Source of the DNA: Sorangium sp025924095
Lineage (GTDB): Bacteria > Myxococcota_A > Polyangia > Polyangiales > Polyangiaceae
Assembly: GCF_051521505.1 (NCBI RefSeq)
Contig: NZ_CP150356.1
Location: forward strand, 868,001-932,000
DNA: 64,000 bases
Direction of reading: 5' to 3'
Shown: positions 1-9,013 of the stretch, piece by piece
Layout: the number at the start of each line of letters is the position of its first letter
Numbering within the stretch: the stretch's first letter is position 1
Notes under the pieces: generated by a model
The model's input: the letters and a program-made list of their open reading frames with translations, nothing else
Told to the model about the DNA's origin: nothing
Database searches by the model: none
Translations under genes and position numbers: made by a program

Positions 1-577
1 CGTCCGGGCCGATTGCGCGGCGCGCCGCGCGCACGCGCGCGAGGTCCGCCGCGGGGTCGCGCCCCACCTTCATCTTCACGCGCGGGATGCCCGCGGCGAC
101 CCAGCCGCCGAGCTGCTCCGCGAGCTCGACCTCGGTGTACGAGGTGAACCCGCCGCTGCCGTAGATAGGCACGCTTTCACGCGCCATGCCGAGCAGCGCC
201 GCGAGCGGCAACGCGAGCAGGCGGGCCTTCAGATCCCATAGCGCCGCGTCGACCGCGGCGATCGCCATCTGCGCGATCCCGGGCCGGCCGAGGTTGCGGA
301 TGCTGCGCACCATCGCGGCCCACGCGCCGGGGACCGCCATCGCGTCGCGCCCGCGCACGACGCCGGCGAGCTTGTCGGCCACGAGCCGCGCCGCCGCGAC
401 GCCGGCGTACGTGTAGCCGAGCCCTCGCTCGCCCCCGGCGGACGCGTGCACGACGACCAGCGTCGTCTCGCGCCACTCGAGCGTGCCGTCCGACTCCGGC
501 CTGTCGGTCGGGATGGTGTATGCGGCCACCTCGATCTGCTCGACCGGGATCGCCGTGCGCTGCAGCTCGCCGGCCAT
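1..577 (-). CDS. Mandelate racemase/muconate lactonizing enzyme family protein, 3' part outside window
   Basis: The first 192 codons of an enolase-superfamily enzyme are present; the rest lies beyond position 1. The frame starts at ATG 577-575 and shows the N-terminal capping domain (residues about 5-130, including IEVAAYTIPTDRPESDGTLEW) and the beginning of the barrel. The stretch PRVKMKVGRDP near residue 180 fits the KxK motif of the muconate-lactonizing/racemase subgroup, whose second lysine acts as acid/base. Family members abstract a proton alpha to a carboxylate with Mg2+; the metal ligands and the substrate-defining part are not visible, so no substrate can be named. It begins 2 bp after the stop of the upstream thiamine-diphosphate enzyme, so the two are very probably co-transcribed and translationally coupled. 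Confidence 0.85.
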   Translation of the reverse strand, partial: MAGELQRTAIPVEQIEVAAYTIPTDRPESDGTLEWRETTLVVVHASAGGERGLGYTYAGVAAARLVADKLAGVVRGRDAMAVPGAWAAMVRSIRNLGRPGIAQMAIAAVDAALWDLKARLLALPLAALLGMARESVPIYGSGGFTSYTEVELAEQLGGWVAAGIPRVKMKVGRDPAADLARVRAARRAIGPD

Positions 578-579
578 CG

Positions 580-2367
580 TCAGCCCCGGTGCGGGATCCA
601 GCTCTCGATCATGTCGCGGTACGTCTGGCGGATGATCCCGCGCGCGCCCGGGTCGCCCCGGAGGAGCGCCGACGTGAGCATCCTGGCCTGATTCAGCGTG
701 ATGTGCGGCGGCAGCGGCGGGACCTCCGGGTCGGTGACCGCCTCCACCACCACCGGCCGGTCGACCCGGAAGGCCTCGTCCCAGGTGCGCGCGACCTGGT
801 CCGGGCGGTCGATCCGCACGCCGCAGAGCCCGATCGCCTCGGCGTAGGCCGCGTACGGGAAGTCCGGCAGCGTCTGGGATGCCTCGAGCTTGGGGTCGCC
901 GCTCATCACGCGCAGCTCCCAGGTGACCTGGTTCAGGTCGCGGTTGTTGAGCACCAGCACCACGAGGCGCGGGTCCTTCCACTCGCGCCAGTACTTCGCC
1001 ACGGTGACGAGCACGTTGATGCCGTTCATCTGCATCGCGCCGTCGCCGACCAGCGCGACGACCGGGCGGTCGGGGTAGGCGAACTTGGCCGCGACCGCGT
1101 ACGGCATCCCGGGGCCCATCGTCGCCAGCGTCCCGGAGAGCGACGCCATCATCCCCTCGCGGATCTTGATGTCGCGCGCGAACCAGTTCGCCGACGAACC
1201 GGAGTCGGCGGTCAGGATGCAGCGGTCGGGCAGCCGCGACGACAGCTCCCAGTAGACCCGCTGCGGGTTCAGCGGGTCGGCGTCGTTCATCGCCCGCGCC
1301 TCGAGCACCTTCCACCAGTCGGCGACGCTCTCCTCCAGCCGGCGCCGCCACGAGCGGTCGGTCTTGAGCTTGAGGTAGGGGATGAGCGCCCGCAGCGTCT
1401 CGGCGCTGTCGCCGATCAGGTTGACCTCCATCGGGTAGCGCAGGCCGAGCATCCGGCCGTCGATGTCGATCTGGACGCCGCGCGCCTGGCCCTCCTCCGG
1501 CAGGAACTCCGGGTAGGGGAAGCTCGAGCCGACCACGAAGAGCGTGTCGCAGTTGGCCATCATCTCCCAGCTCGGCTTGGTGCCGAGCAGGCCGATCGAG
1601 CCGGTGACCCAGGGCAGATCGTCCGGGAGCGCCGCCTTGCCGAGCAGCGCCTTGGCCACCCCGCACCCGAGGATCTCGGCGACGCGCGCGACCTCCGGCG
1701 CGGCCCCGAGAGCGCCCTGGCCGATCAGCATGGCGACGCGCTTGCCGGCGTTGAGCACGCCGGCCGCGCGCCGCAGATCCTCCTCTTTCGGCACCACGCG
1801 CGGCGAGCAGTAGCCGAGGCCGGTGTGCACGGTGCCGTGCGTGTGCGGCGGCTCCTCGACGGCGTCCATCTCCTGGACGTCCTTCGGGACGATGACGCAC
1901 GTGACGGTGCGCTCCGCCCTGGCGATGCGCATCGCGCGGTCGATGAGGTGCCGGATCTGCGCGGGCGAGGACGCCATCTGCACGTACTCGTGCGCGACGT
2001 CCTTGAAGAGCGTGACGAGATCGACCTCCTGCTGGTAGTGCCCGCCGAGCGCGGCGCGGTCCTGCTGGCCGACGATGGCCACGACCGGCTGGTGGTCCAG
2101 CTTCGCGTCGTAGAGCCCGTTCAGCAGGTGGATCGCGCCGGGCCCCGAGGTCGCCATGCACACGCCCACCTCGCCGGCGAACTTCGCGTGAGCGCACGCC
2201 ATGAACGCGCCCATCTCCTCGTGCCGCACCTGGATGAACCGGAGGTCCGGAACACGGTGGAACGCGCCCACGATGCCGTTGATGCCGTCGCCTGGGTAGG
2301 CGTACACACGCCGGACACCCCACGCGACGAGGCGCCTCAGCAGGAACTCGCCGACGGTCTGGGCCAT
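580..2367 (-). CDS. Thiamine-diphosphate-requiring enzyme (pyruvate oxidase/acetolactate synthase superfamily)
   Basis: 595 aa. Three-domain ThDP enzyme of the POX/AHAS superfamily: N-terminal pyrimidine-binding domain with YPGDGINGI (about 24-32) and the conserved activating glutamate in RHEE (Glu50), a central Rossmann-like domain (about 190-330), and a C-terminal pyrophosphate-binding domain with GDG at 441-443 and NN about 30 residues later, the classical GDG-x(about 30)-NN motif. Closest in layout to pyruvate oxidase-like YdaP/PoxB proteins rather than biosynthetic AHAS: length about 595 and no regulatory-subunit gene nearby. Start chosen at ATG 2367 because a purine-rich GGGGGGAAG lies just upstream; a longer frame to 2493 has no such support. 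Followed after 2 bp by an enolase-superfamily gene. Probable substrate is a 2-oxo acid, but this is inference. Confidence 0.9.
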   Translation of the reverse strand: MAQTVGEFLLRRLVAWGVRRVYAYPGDGINGIVGAFHRVPDLRFIQVRHEEMGAFMACAHAKFAGEVGVCMATSGPGAIHLLNGLYDAKLDHQPVVAIVGQQDRAALGGHYQQEVDLVTLFKDVAHEYVQMASSPAQIRHLIDRAMRIARAERTVTCVIVPKDVQEMDAVEEPPHTHGTVHTGLGYCSPRVVPKEEDLRRAAGVLNAGKRVAMLIGQGALGAAPEVARVAEILGCGVAKALLGKAALPDDLPWVTGSIGLLGTKPSWEMMANCDTLFVVGSSFPYPEFLPEEGQARGVQIDIDGRMLGLRYPMEVNLIGDSAETLRALIPYLKLKTDRSWRRRLEESVADWWKVLEARAMNDADPLNPQRVYWELSSRLPDRCILTADSGSSANWFARDIKIREGMMASLSGTLATMGPGMPYAVAAKFAYPDRPVVALVGDGAMQMNGINVLVTVAKYWREWKDPRLVVLVLNNRDLNQVTWELRVMSGDPKLEASQTLPDFPYAAYAEAIGLCGVRIDRPDQVARTWDEAFRVDRPVVVEAVTDPEVPPLPPHITLNQARMLTSALLRGDPGARGIIRQTYRDMIESWIPHRG

Positions 2368-2519
2368 GAGTCTTCCCCCCGCGAGCTCGGAACGTGAGCT
2401 CGACCCTGCGAGGTGTGCGACATCCGTGCCGCCTCGCCGCGCTGCGCGCTGCGTGCCGCGGCTGCGCGTGCGGGCGGGGGCGGCGGCCGGCACGTGGCCC
2501 GCCCCCCCGGCTCAGGCCA

Positions 2520-3911
2520 TCAGGCCAGGAGGCCCGGCAGCGGCCCGGTGCACACCCCGGGAATGCCAAACGTGGTCACGTCGTCGAGGCCCATGGCGTT
2601 GCACACCGACACGAGCAGGTTGTTGTGCGGCAGGTCGGCGTAGCTCATGGCGCGGCCCATCTTGAAGTACCCGCCCGCGCCGCCCGCGAGCACCCAGGGG
2701 ATGTCCCTGTACGAGTGCGTGTTGCCGGCGCCGAGCTCGTTCCCCCAGAGCAGCAGGGTGCTGTCGAGCATCGAGCTGCCGTCCACTTCCCTGGCGAGCG
2801 CCAGCTGATCCAGCACATACTGCACCTGCTCGCTGTGCCAGCGGTTGATCTTCACGAGCTTCTCGCCGGCGACCGCGTCGTCATCGCCGGCGTGGGAGAG
2901 CTCGTGGTGCTCCTCGTTCACGCCGATCCAGGGGTAGTATTGCCAGCTATCGGCGTTGGCCCACATGAACGTGGAGACGCGGGTCATGCCGCAGATGTGC
3001 GCGAGCAGCATCAGATCGGTCTGCAGCCGGCCGACCTTCGGATAGTCCTCCATCGCGCGCGTGTCGAACTTCTCCGGCATCGCGAGCGGCGTGCACGAGA
3101 CCGCCGCGCTCTGCAGCCGCTGCTCGATGTTGCGGATGCCGCCGAGGTGGGCCTCGAGCCGATTCCTGTCCTCGGAGCCGACGCGCGCCTGCAGCCGGCC
3201 GATATCGTCCTTGAGGAAGTCCAGCACGCTCCGGCGCTCGGCGATCAGCCGCTGCAGCTCCGTGTCGGAGAGATCCGCGTTGGCGAAGATGCGCGCGTAC
3301 ATCTGGAACGGGTCGTCGACAGCAATGTTCGGCTGGTTCGGGCCGCGGTACGAGATGACGCGCAGCGGCTCCTGCCCCTCGATGCGCACGCCGAACTCGA
3401 GCGACGGGAACGCGCTGTCGCCGCCGATGCGATGGGCGATGGCCTGATCGACCGAGATGCGGTCCGCCCAGCCGGCAGGGCCGCCCGCGCCGGTGAAGCT
3501 GCCGGCGAGCAGCGAGCCGCCCGTCAGCATCGCGCCGGGGCCCTTCATGTGCGGGCCGCCTGGCTTGTTCGCGCTCGGGACGCCGAGCTCGTCCTCGATC
3601 GTCGAGTTCATGTGCACGCCCTTGAGCACAAGCATCCTCTGCTTGTGCTCCTCGAGCGGCGCCAGGATCGGGCCGAGCGAGAGCGGCGCTTCGTGCGCGT
3701 CCCCCGGCTGGAAGAACGACGACGGCACCGTGCCGTTCGCCGAGAAGATGCCGATGAAGCGCCGGGCGCCCGGCTGCCTGGCGTCCTGTCCGAACACCGT
3801 GGCGCTCCGCCAGATGGGGCTCGTGAGCGCGACGGTCAGGGCGCCGAGCCCGCCGAGCAGCTTGCGGCGGCTGATCTGGGTCCGGAGATCGATCGGGCCT
3901 CTTCGCTTCAT
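2520..3911 (-). CDS. DUF1552 domain-containing secreted protein
   Basis: 463 aa. The N-terminus has a twin-arginine signal (SRRKLLGGLGALTVAL at about 13-28), so export folded by Tat is expected. The rest matches DUF1552, a family known from myxobacteria, planctomycetes and Verrucomicrobia and usually encoded beside DUF1592/DUF1588/DUF1585 proteins. Recognisable parts are the GIFSANGTVPSSFF segment near the N-terminus, the glycine-rich block GPGAMLTGGSLLAG, and a C-terminal LLLWGNELGAGNTHS stretch resembling sulfatase-like DUF1501 proteins. Biochemical function is not established for the family. The ATG overlaps the stop of the upstream DUF1592 gene by 4 bp (ATGA), so the two are translationally coupled and probably act as a secreted pair. 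Confidence 0.93.
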   Translation of the reverse strand: MKRRGPIDLRTQISRRKLLGGLGALTVALTSPIWRSATVFGQDARQPGARRFIGIFSANGTVPSSFFQPGDAHEAPLSLGPILAPLEEHKQRMLVLKGVHMNSTIEDELGVPSANKPGGPHMKGPGAMLTGGSLLAGSFTGAGGPAGWADRISVDQAIAHRIGGDSAFPSLEFGVRIEGQEPLRVISYRGPNQPNIAVDDPFQMYARIFANADLSDTELQRLIAERRSVLDFLKDDIGRLQARVGSEDRNRLEAHLGGIRNIEQRLQSAAVSCTPLAMPEKFDTRAMEDYPKVGRLQTDLMLLAHICGMTRVSTFMWANADSWQYYPWIGVNEEHHELSHAGDDDAVAGEKLVKINRWHSEQVQYVLDQLALAREVDGSSMLDSTLLLWGNELGAGNTHSYRDIPWVLAGGAGGYFKMGRAMSYADLPHNNLLVSVCNAMGLDDVTTFGIPGVCTGPLPGLLA

Positions 3912-5644
3912 GGCATCTCCTGCGTGTGCGTATCGATGACGCGACGGTAGAGGAAGGCGTCCGTCGCCACGACGGCGCGGGGCAGCGCGTTCAGATCCTG
4001 ACCGGCGGCCCGGAAGGTCTCGAGCAAGCTCTTCATCGAGCAACCATCCATGTCCTGTTCGAAGCGGGCGATCGCGAAGCGGAACCACTGGCGCGCCACG
4101 CACTCTTCCACCTCGGCGCTGCCCGAGAGCATGGCCCCGAGCTCCGCCACGCCCACGAACTCACCGTTCATGTCGCGGGTGGCGATCACCCTGCCGCTCG
4201 CGTCGACCGGCTTGCCGCCGTCGAGCTCGCGGTAGCGGCCGAGCGCGTCGTAGCTCTCGAAGCCGAAGCCGATCGGGTCCATCAGCTGGTGACAGGCGAC
4301 GCAGCCCGGGTCCACCTCGTGCTGCGAGAGCCGCTCGCGGGTCGAGCTGCTCTGGTCGACCTCGGGCGGCTTGGGGATATTCGCCGGCGGGGCCGGCAGC
4401 TGCTGGCAGAGCAGGGCCTCGCGCACGAACTTCCCCCGGTAGATCGGCGAGCTCTCGGCGGGCTTCGCCTGCACGGCGAGCAGCGCCGGGAGCGTCAGGA
4501 GGCCCGACGCGGTGCCGTCCGTGCGCTCGAGCGCCTGGAAAGAATCGTCGCCGGTGACGCCGTAGTACCCGCCCAGGTCCTTGTTGTAGAAGACCGTCGT
4601 CGAGGTGAAGAGCGCGCTCAGCTTGCCGCCTTCGTTCCGGAGCACGTGCTCGAAGAAGGCGTCGGCCTGCCCGCGCAGCGACTCGCGGAACGACCGCGAT
4701 TGCCACTCAGGGAAGGCGTTCTCGTCCTTCACCACGCCGGTCACGGCGTTCAGGTGGGTCCAGCTGCCGAGGAAGCGATGGACAAGCTTCTTGCCGCGCT
4801 CGTCCTCGAGCATCCAGCCGAGCTGCGCCGCGACGCCCTCCTTGCTGGTCAGGCTGCCGCCTTCGATCGCCTCGTTCAGCCGGGCGTCCGGCAGGGTGCC
4901 CCACAGCGTGTAGGAGAGGCGAGCGGCCACCTCGTACGGAGAGAGCTTCACGGCCCGATCGCCCACCTTCTCCGAGGTGCCGATCTCGACGCGGTACAGG
5001 AAGCGCGGCGATTGCAGCATGCCGCGGAGCAGGAGCTCGATCCCGTGCTCGTAGCTCGTCTCGGCGCCGGCGCTGAAGAGCTGCAGGTGTCGCTCGATGT
5101 CTGCCGCGTCCGTGATCGGCGCGCGGTAGGCGCGGGCGCCGAAGGTCACGACGAGCTGGCGCGCGCACTCGCGCGGCTCGGCGCCGCCCTCGCAAGGCGC
5201 CACCTCGCCGAGCGCCGTCGGATCGCCGACGATCGCCGCGGCGATGGCGTCCGCCGCAGCCTGGAAATGCTCGAGCTCGACCTGCGTCACGTCCGGCTGC
5301 AAGAGACCGAACGCCGACGCCTCGTTCGCGGAACCGAGCGCCGCCTCCAGGCCGGGTACGTCCCCGGCGAGGTCGCGCACGGTGTTCAGGTACTGCTCCC
5401 GCGAGAGCAGGCGCATCGGCGAGGGCCCCGGATCGACGACGTTCGCGTCGCACGCCAGCGCCTCACCGGGGCCCATCGACCCCGTGCCACCGCTGCTCGA
5501 GCTGCCGCCCGTGTCGTCCCCGGGCGACGAGCCATCGCCGCCGCCGCCGCCCAGGTTGCCGATACACGCCGACAGCGTGAACGCCACGGCGAGCAGACCC
5601 ACGCTTCCGTGAGCGGTGGATTGATCAATCAAGGATGGTTTCAT
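3908..5644 (-). CDS. DUF1592/DUF1588/DUF1585 (cytochrome-c-like) lipoprotein
   Basis: 578 aa. Lipoprotein signal with lipobox LSAC (Cys27), then a Gly/Ser-rich linker to about residue 60. Domains in order follow the DUF1587 (MRLLSREQYLNTVRDL), DUF1595, DUF1592, DUF1588 (SPIYRGKFVREALLCQQLPAP) and DUF1585 architecture. One CxxCH motif (CVACHQLMDPIGFGFE, about residue 450) could bind haem c; in this family it sits in the DUF1588 part. Genes of this type are nearly always adjacent to DUF1552 genes, as here (4-bp ATGA overlap). The pair is thought to be an exported redox or degradation system, but no reaction is known. Start is ATG 5644. Confidence 0.93.
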   Translation of the reverse strand: MKPSLIDQSTAHGSVGLLAVAFTLSACIGNLGGGGGDGSSPGDDTGGSSSSGGTGSMGPGEALACDANVVDPGPSPMRLLSREQYLNTVRDLAGDVPGLEAALGSANEASAFGLLQPDVTQVELEHFQAAADAIAAAIVGDPTALGEVAPCEGGAEPRECARQLVVTFGARAYRAPITDAADIERHLQLFSAGAETSYEHGIELLLRGMLQSPRFLYRVEIGTSEKVGDRAVKLSPYEVAARLSYTLWGTLPDARLNEAIEGGSLTSKEGVAAQLGWMLEDERGKKLVHRFLGSWTHLNAVTGVVKDENAFPEWQSRSFRESLRGQADAFFEHVLRNEGGKLSALFTSTTVFYNKDLGGYYGVTGDDSFQALERTDGTASGLLTLPALLAVQAKPAESSPIYRGKFVREALLCQQLPAPPANIPKPPEVDQSSSTRERLSQHEVDPGCVACHQLMDPIGFGFESYDALGRYRELDGGKPVDASGRVIATRDMNGEFVGVAELGAMLSGSAEVEECVARQWFRFAIARFEQDMDGCSMKSLLETFRAAGQDLNALPRAVVATDAFLYRRVIDTHTQEMP

Positions 5645-5806
5645 TCAGGGCTCCGCTCGGGGCTACCGGCACCTCCGGGTAGGTGGCGGGCGGGCTCTCG
5701 CGCGATCACATTTTATCGCCGGCGAACCGCGGAGAAGCTTTGATTGGGTACGAAAGGGTGTGTCTCCGGGCGACGAGCTCCGACTCGATAGCGGGAGCGG
5801 CTCGGC

Positions 5807-6514
5807 TCATGGCCCTTCGACGTGACAGCACACCGAGCAATCGTAGGCATCGAGCGCCTCGCGCCCGGCGCACGCGACGGGGCCGCATTCGGTTCCCTTC
5901 AAGGCGCCGCAGCTCGGGAGGCATTCACCGCCGATCTCGATCGAGTGCGGCGGATCGCAGGGCGTGTCGTTGCCCGGAGGCTCGTCGCCCTCCGGCGTGA
6001 AATACAGCCGATCGAGACCCACGCCGTCGACGGCATTCGCGAGGACGAGCTCGTGAGCTCCCGCCGCGAGGGAGAAGCGGAGCGGCTCGCCGTAGCGCGT
6101 GTCGTCGTGGAGATCGTCCCAGAACCAGATCTCGCCGGCGCTGATGCGCCAGAGGGTCCAGGGGCCGCCGTCCACCTGGAACCAGAGACGGTTGTTGATG
6201 GCGTTCGGAGCGTGAATCCGCCCCCAGATCACGTACTCTGCGCCGCTCGGCGCCTCGAAGCGGTAGCGAGCGCGCGCGAGCCCCGGCGCCTCGCCCGAGC
6301 TCATCCCGCCGGGGGGTACGATGAAACGGCCTCCGGAAGCGCGGCTGTCCTCGCCCACGGTGAAGCCTTCTGTCAGCTCTCCGAGCTCCGCCTCGACGTA
6401 CGACGCACCGGACACGACCGGCGTGAACGCGCCAACCGAGGTGATCTCCGCATCACACCCGGAGGCCGCGAGGCCGCCGAGCGCCGCGATGCACGCGGCC
6501 GGCCAGCGCTTCAC
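5807..6514 (-). CDS. Secreted lipoprotein with beta-sandwich (CBM-like) module, third gene of ECF operon
   Basis: 235 aa. GTG start at 6514 overlapping the upstream stop by 4 bp (GTGA). Signal peptide with lipobox AASGC (Cys20). Residues about 35-165 look like an all-beta ligand-binding module of the CBM6/galactose-binding type: YVEAELGELTEGF at the start, ARYRFEAPSGAEYVIWGRI in the middle and DGVGLDRLYFTPEGDEPP at the end, which is the usual order in such modules. The C-terminal 50 residues are Cys-rich (at least eight Cys), suggesting a disulfide-stabilised tail outside the inner membrane. Position behind an ECF sigma factor and its membrane partner suggests an envelope protein of that regulatory unit. 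CBM assignment is by pattern only. Confidence 0.8.
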   Translation of the reverse strand: MKRWPAACIAALGGLAASGCDAEITSVGAFTPVVSGASYVEAELGELTEGFTVGEDSRASGGRFIVPPGGMSSGEAPGLARARYRFEAPSGAEYVIWGRIHAPNAINNRLWFQVDGGPWTLWRISAGEIWFWDDLHDDTRYGEPLRFSLAAGAHELVLANAVDGVGLDRLYFTPEGDEPPGNDTPCDPPHSIEIGGECLPSCGALKGTECGPVACAGREALDAYDCSVCCHVEGP

Positions 6515-7275
6515 GGCGGATCCAGGAACCGCTTCAGCTTCGCGCTGTGGGGGCTCCCGGGATACTGCTTGACGAAGGCCTGAGCGCGCCGCTTCGCCTC
6601 CTGCGCGTTGCCGCGCGCGGCCAGCACGTCGATGGCCAGCACCTCGCGCTCCTGCCGGAGCACGCCCTTCGGGAACTGCGCGCGCAGGCGCTCGAGGGTC
6701 GCCGCAGCCGCCGCCGCATCTCCGGAGCGCAGCTCGGCGCGCGCCTCCATGAGCAACGCGCTCTCGGCGCGCAGCAGGTCGGTCGGCTTCGGCCCGCTGT
6801 CGGCCGGCTTCGGCCCGCTCGGCCTCCGGCCCGGCTCCCCCGCGGGCGGACCCTCCACCGACGGCTCGGGGAGCGCCCTGGGCTCCGGCGCCGACATCAC
6901 CGGGGCCTGCGGCACCACCGCCGGCGCCGGCTCCTCGCCCGCCGCGCGGTGCGACGCGGGCGCCTCGGCCGGAGAGGAGAGCGCCCAGTAGGCGCCGCCG
7001 AGCACCAGGCCGCCGCTCACGAGCACCGCCGCTGCCTTGGCCGCGAGCGCCGGCGACCCCAGCGAACCGACTCCCGCTCTCGCGGCGGCGGCCGCGCCGG
7101 AGCCGGCCGTGACGCCGACGGCCGCCCCCGCCGCCAGCTGGCTCGCGATACCGCGCCACGCGCGCTCCTTGGCGCCCTCGGGCGGCCCCACGTGGCGCAC
7201 GCTCCCCAGGAGCTCGCGCTCGAGCGGGTCCGCTCCGCTCCTGGCGCTCAGCAGTCGTTCCGGATCCCCCGTCAC
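6511..7275 (-). CDS. Single-pass membrane protein partner of the ECF sigma factor (putative anti-sigma-like)
   Basis: 254 aa. Starts at GTG 7275, overlapping the sigma gene stop by 4 bp. The N-terminal about 60 residues are cytoplasmic and short, followed by one membrane segment (AAVLVSGGLVLGGAYWAL, about residues 86-105), a Pro/Ala-rich periplasmic linker, and a C-terminal helical domain (about 175-250) with TPR-like features and SPHSAKLKRFL at the end. This layout, immediately downstream of an ECF sigma gene, is typical of membrane proteins controlling or serving that sigma factor in myxobacteria. No zinc-binding ASD motif (HxxxCxxC) is visible, so a classical ZAS anti-sigma function is not supported. 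Confidence 0.78.
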   Translation of the reverse strand: MTGDPERLLSARSGADPLERELLGSVRHVGPPEGAKERAWRGIASQLAAGAAVGVTAGSGAAAAARAGVGSLGSPALAAKAAAVLVSGGLVLGGAYWALSSPAEAPASHRAAGEEPAPAVVPQAPVMSAPEPRALPEPSVEGPPAGEPGRRPSGPKPADSGPKPTDLLRAESALLMEARAELRSGDAAAAAATLERLRAQFPKGVLRQEREVLAIDVLAARGNAQEAKRRAQAFVKQYPGSPHSAKLKRFLDPP

Positions 7276-7817
7276 ACGGCCTCCTTTCGGTCCGTGCCTT
7301 GCGCCAGGGCGAGACGCTTGACCTCGCGCGAGAAGGCCTCGCGCGCCAGGCGAAGGCGTGAGCGCACGGTACCCACGGAAATGCCCAGCAGGTCCGCGAT
7401 GTCCTGACCGGACATCTCCTCGAGCTCGAACAGGACGAACACGAGGCGCTGCGGCTCCGGCAGCTTGTTCAAGAGGACCTCCGCCGCCTGCGCGCGCTGT
7501 CGCGACTCCGCGCTCAGCGCAAGATCCTCGGGCGCGGCGCCATAAAGGTCCATCTCCGCGGCGTCGGTCGTGACCTCGCGCCGGAACCGCGCGGAGCGCC
7601 GGTAGTCGCTCGCCACCCGATGGCAGATGCCGAAGAGCCAGGTCGTGATGAGCGATCGACCTTCGAACTCGGCGAGCTTCAAGTGCGCGGTCAAGAACAC
7701 CTTCTGCGCCAGGTCGAGCACGTCCGCCTCGCGCACGCCAAGACGCCTGAGCGAGCACCAGACGAAGTTGAAATGCGCGTCATAGAGGGCTCGAAACTTC
7801 GGGTCCGGTGTGCTCAT
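7272..7817 (-). CDS. ECF-type RNA polymerase sigma factor
   Basis: 181 aa. Region 2 spans about residues 8-80 (FRALYDAHFNFVWCSLRRLG, then DVLDLAQKVFLTAH and TTWLFGICHRVASDYRR, the -10 recognition helix). Region 4 spans about 118-170 (LNKLPEPQRLVFVLFELEEMSGQDIADLL with helix-turn-helix GISVGTVRSRLRLAREAF). Size and absence of regions 1 and 3 define an extracytoplasmic-function sigma factor. Start chosen at ATG 7817, since upstream in-frame codons give only a TTG. First gene of a three-gene operon joined by two 4-bp overlaps; ECF operons usually autoregulate from their own promoter, but I could not define one here. Confidence 0.92.
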   Translation of the reverse strand: MSTPDPKFRALYDAHFNFVWCSLRRLGVREADVLDLAQKVFLTAHLKLAEFEGRSLITTWLFGICHRVASDYRRSARFRREVTTDAAEMDLYGAAPEDLALSAESRQRAQAAEVLLNKLPEPQRLVFVLFELEEMSGQDIADLLGISVGTVRSRLRLAREAFSREVKRLALAQGTDRKEAV

Positions 7818-7987
7818 GCCCGTGCGTCCGGGGGACCTGCTAGCGAGCGAGAGGAACGAAAGCCGCAAGCGCGGGCGCGGATTTGTGCAGATACGATACC
7901 ACTCGGCCCCCTAGTGGGGACGCCGGCCCGGAGCGATCACAAAAAAATGCGCGTGCACCGGGCTGCGGCTACGCTCGCGCCGTCCCC

Positions 7988-9013
7988 ATGCGGAGCAGTC
8001 GCGCTCTCCTCGCCGGTTGCTGCGCGGCTCTGGCCACCTCGGGCGCTGCCAGCGCGCAAGACGAGCCGTATCTGAGCGTGACGCGCGGCGACGGCGCCGA
8101 GAGCTGTCCGGACGCGGCGCGCCTCATCGAGCGCGTCGAGCAGCTGCGCGGTCGACCCGAAGCGGGTGCGAGCGGCGCCTACCACGTCGACTTCACCCGC
8201 GGCGCCGGCGGCTTCGGTGCGGCCATCCGCAGCGGAGGCGGCGCGCGTGTGCTGCGCGATCGCGGTCCCAGCTGCGCCGCGCTCGAGCAGGCGACGGCGG
8301 TGACGCTCGCCCTGCTGCTCGACTCCGACGCGCGGCCGTCGTCCCTGCCGGAGCCCGACGCCGGCGCGCGCGACGCGCCTTCGCCTGCCCCCGAAGCGCC
8401 GGCGCCTTCGCCCGGAGCTGCGGTGGAGACGCCGCTCGCGCCGGCCGGGCCCGCGGGAGGCGACGGCGGCGCGCAGGAGGGCGAGGCGCCGAGCTCGGAG
8501 CGCGGCGTCACGCGGCTCACGCTGGCGGCCGGCGCCGCCGGCCTGTTCGGCGTGGTGCGCCCCGTGGCGCCCGCGCTCTCCGCGGAGCTCGGCATCGGCG
8601 GCGCGCGATTCCGAACGACGCTTGGCGCCCTATGGCTCGTTCCTCAGACGCTGAAGCACGGACCGGGCGAGCTCCGCGAAACGCTGCTCGGCGGCGCCGT
8701 GCGCGCCTGCTTCGCCGCTGCCGGCACGGAGGCGCTGCGCTTCGAGGTGTGCTCCGGCCTTCATGCCGGCCGGCTGAAGGTGGTGGCGAGCGGCTACACG
8801 CGGAACGACGTCGCGGAGACGGCGTGGCTGGCGGTGCCGCTGGAGCTGTCGCTGGCGAGCCTGGCAGGTCCGCTCGGATTCGACGTCGGCGCCGCCGCGC
8901 TGGTGCCGCTCCGGCGCAACGATTTCTCGGTGGATGGCGTGGGCGTCGTGTACCGCTCGCTGCCGGTCGGCGCGCTTGTATCGCTCCGCGCCGTCGGCAT
9001 CTGGGCGCTCTAG
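7988..9013 (+). CDS. Secreted protein of unknown function, probable outer-membrane beta-rich C-terminus
   Basis: 341 aa from ATG 7988, which gives a clean signal peptide (cleavage likely after ASA at residue 23). An N-terminal part (about 25-115) with two cysteines is followed by a Pro/Ala-rich linker (about 118-175). The last about 165 residues alternate polar and hydrophobic residues and contain short amphipathic strands ending FDVGAAALVPLRR and GALVSLRAVGIWAL, as in small outer-membrane barrels. This two-part design is common among uncharacterised myxobacterial secreted proteins. No catalytic motif was recognised. It is divergent from the ECF sigma operon across about 170 bp, so shared regulation is possible. 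Confidence 0.75.
   Translation: MRSSRALLAGCCAALATSGAASAQDEPYLSVTRGDGAESCPDAARLIERVEQLRGRPEAGASGAYHVDFTRGAGGFGAAIRSGGGARVLRDRGPSCAALEQATAVTLALLLDSDARPSSLPEPDAGARDAPSPAPEAPAPSPGAAVETPLAPAGPAGGDGGAQEGEAPSSERGVTRLTLAAGAAGLFGVVRPVAPALSAELGIGGARFRTTLGALWLVPQTLKHGPGELRETLLGGAVRACFAAAGTEALRFEVCSGLHAGRLKVVASGYTRNDVAETAWLAVPLELSLASLAGPLGFDVGAAALVPLRRNDFSVDGVGVVYRSLPVGALVSLRAVGIWAL

Noticed and set aside
520..2397. 625-residue plus-strand frame opposite the ThDP enzyme gene
   Set aside because: Antisense shadow caused by GC bias: His/Arg/Ala-rich, no motif, and the minus strand carries an intact enzyme.
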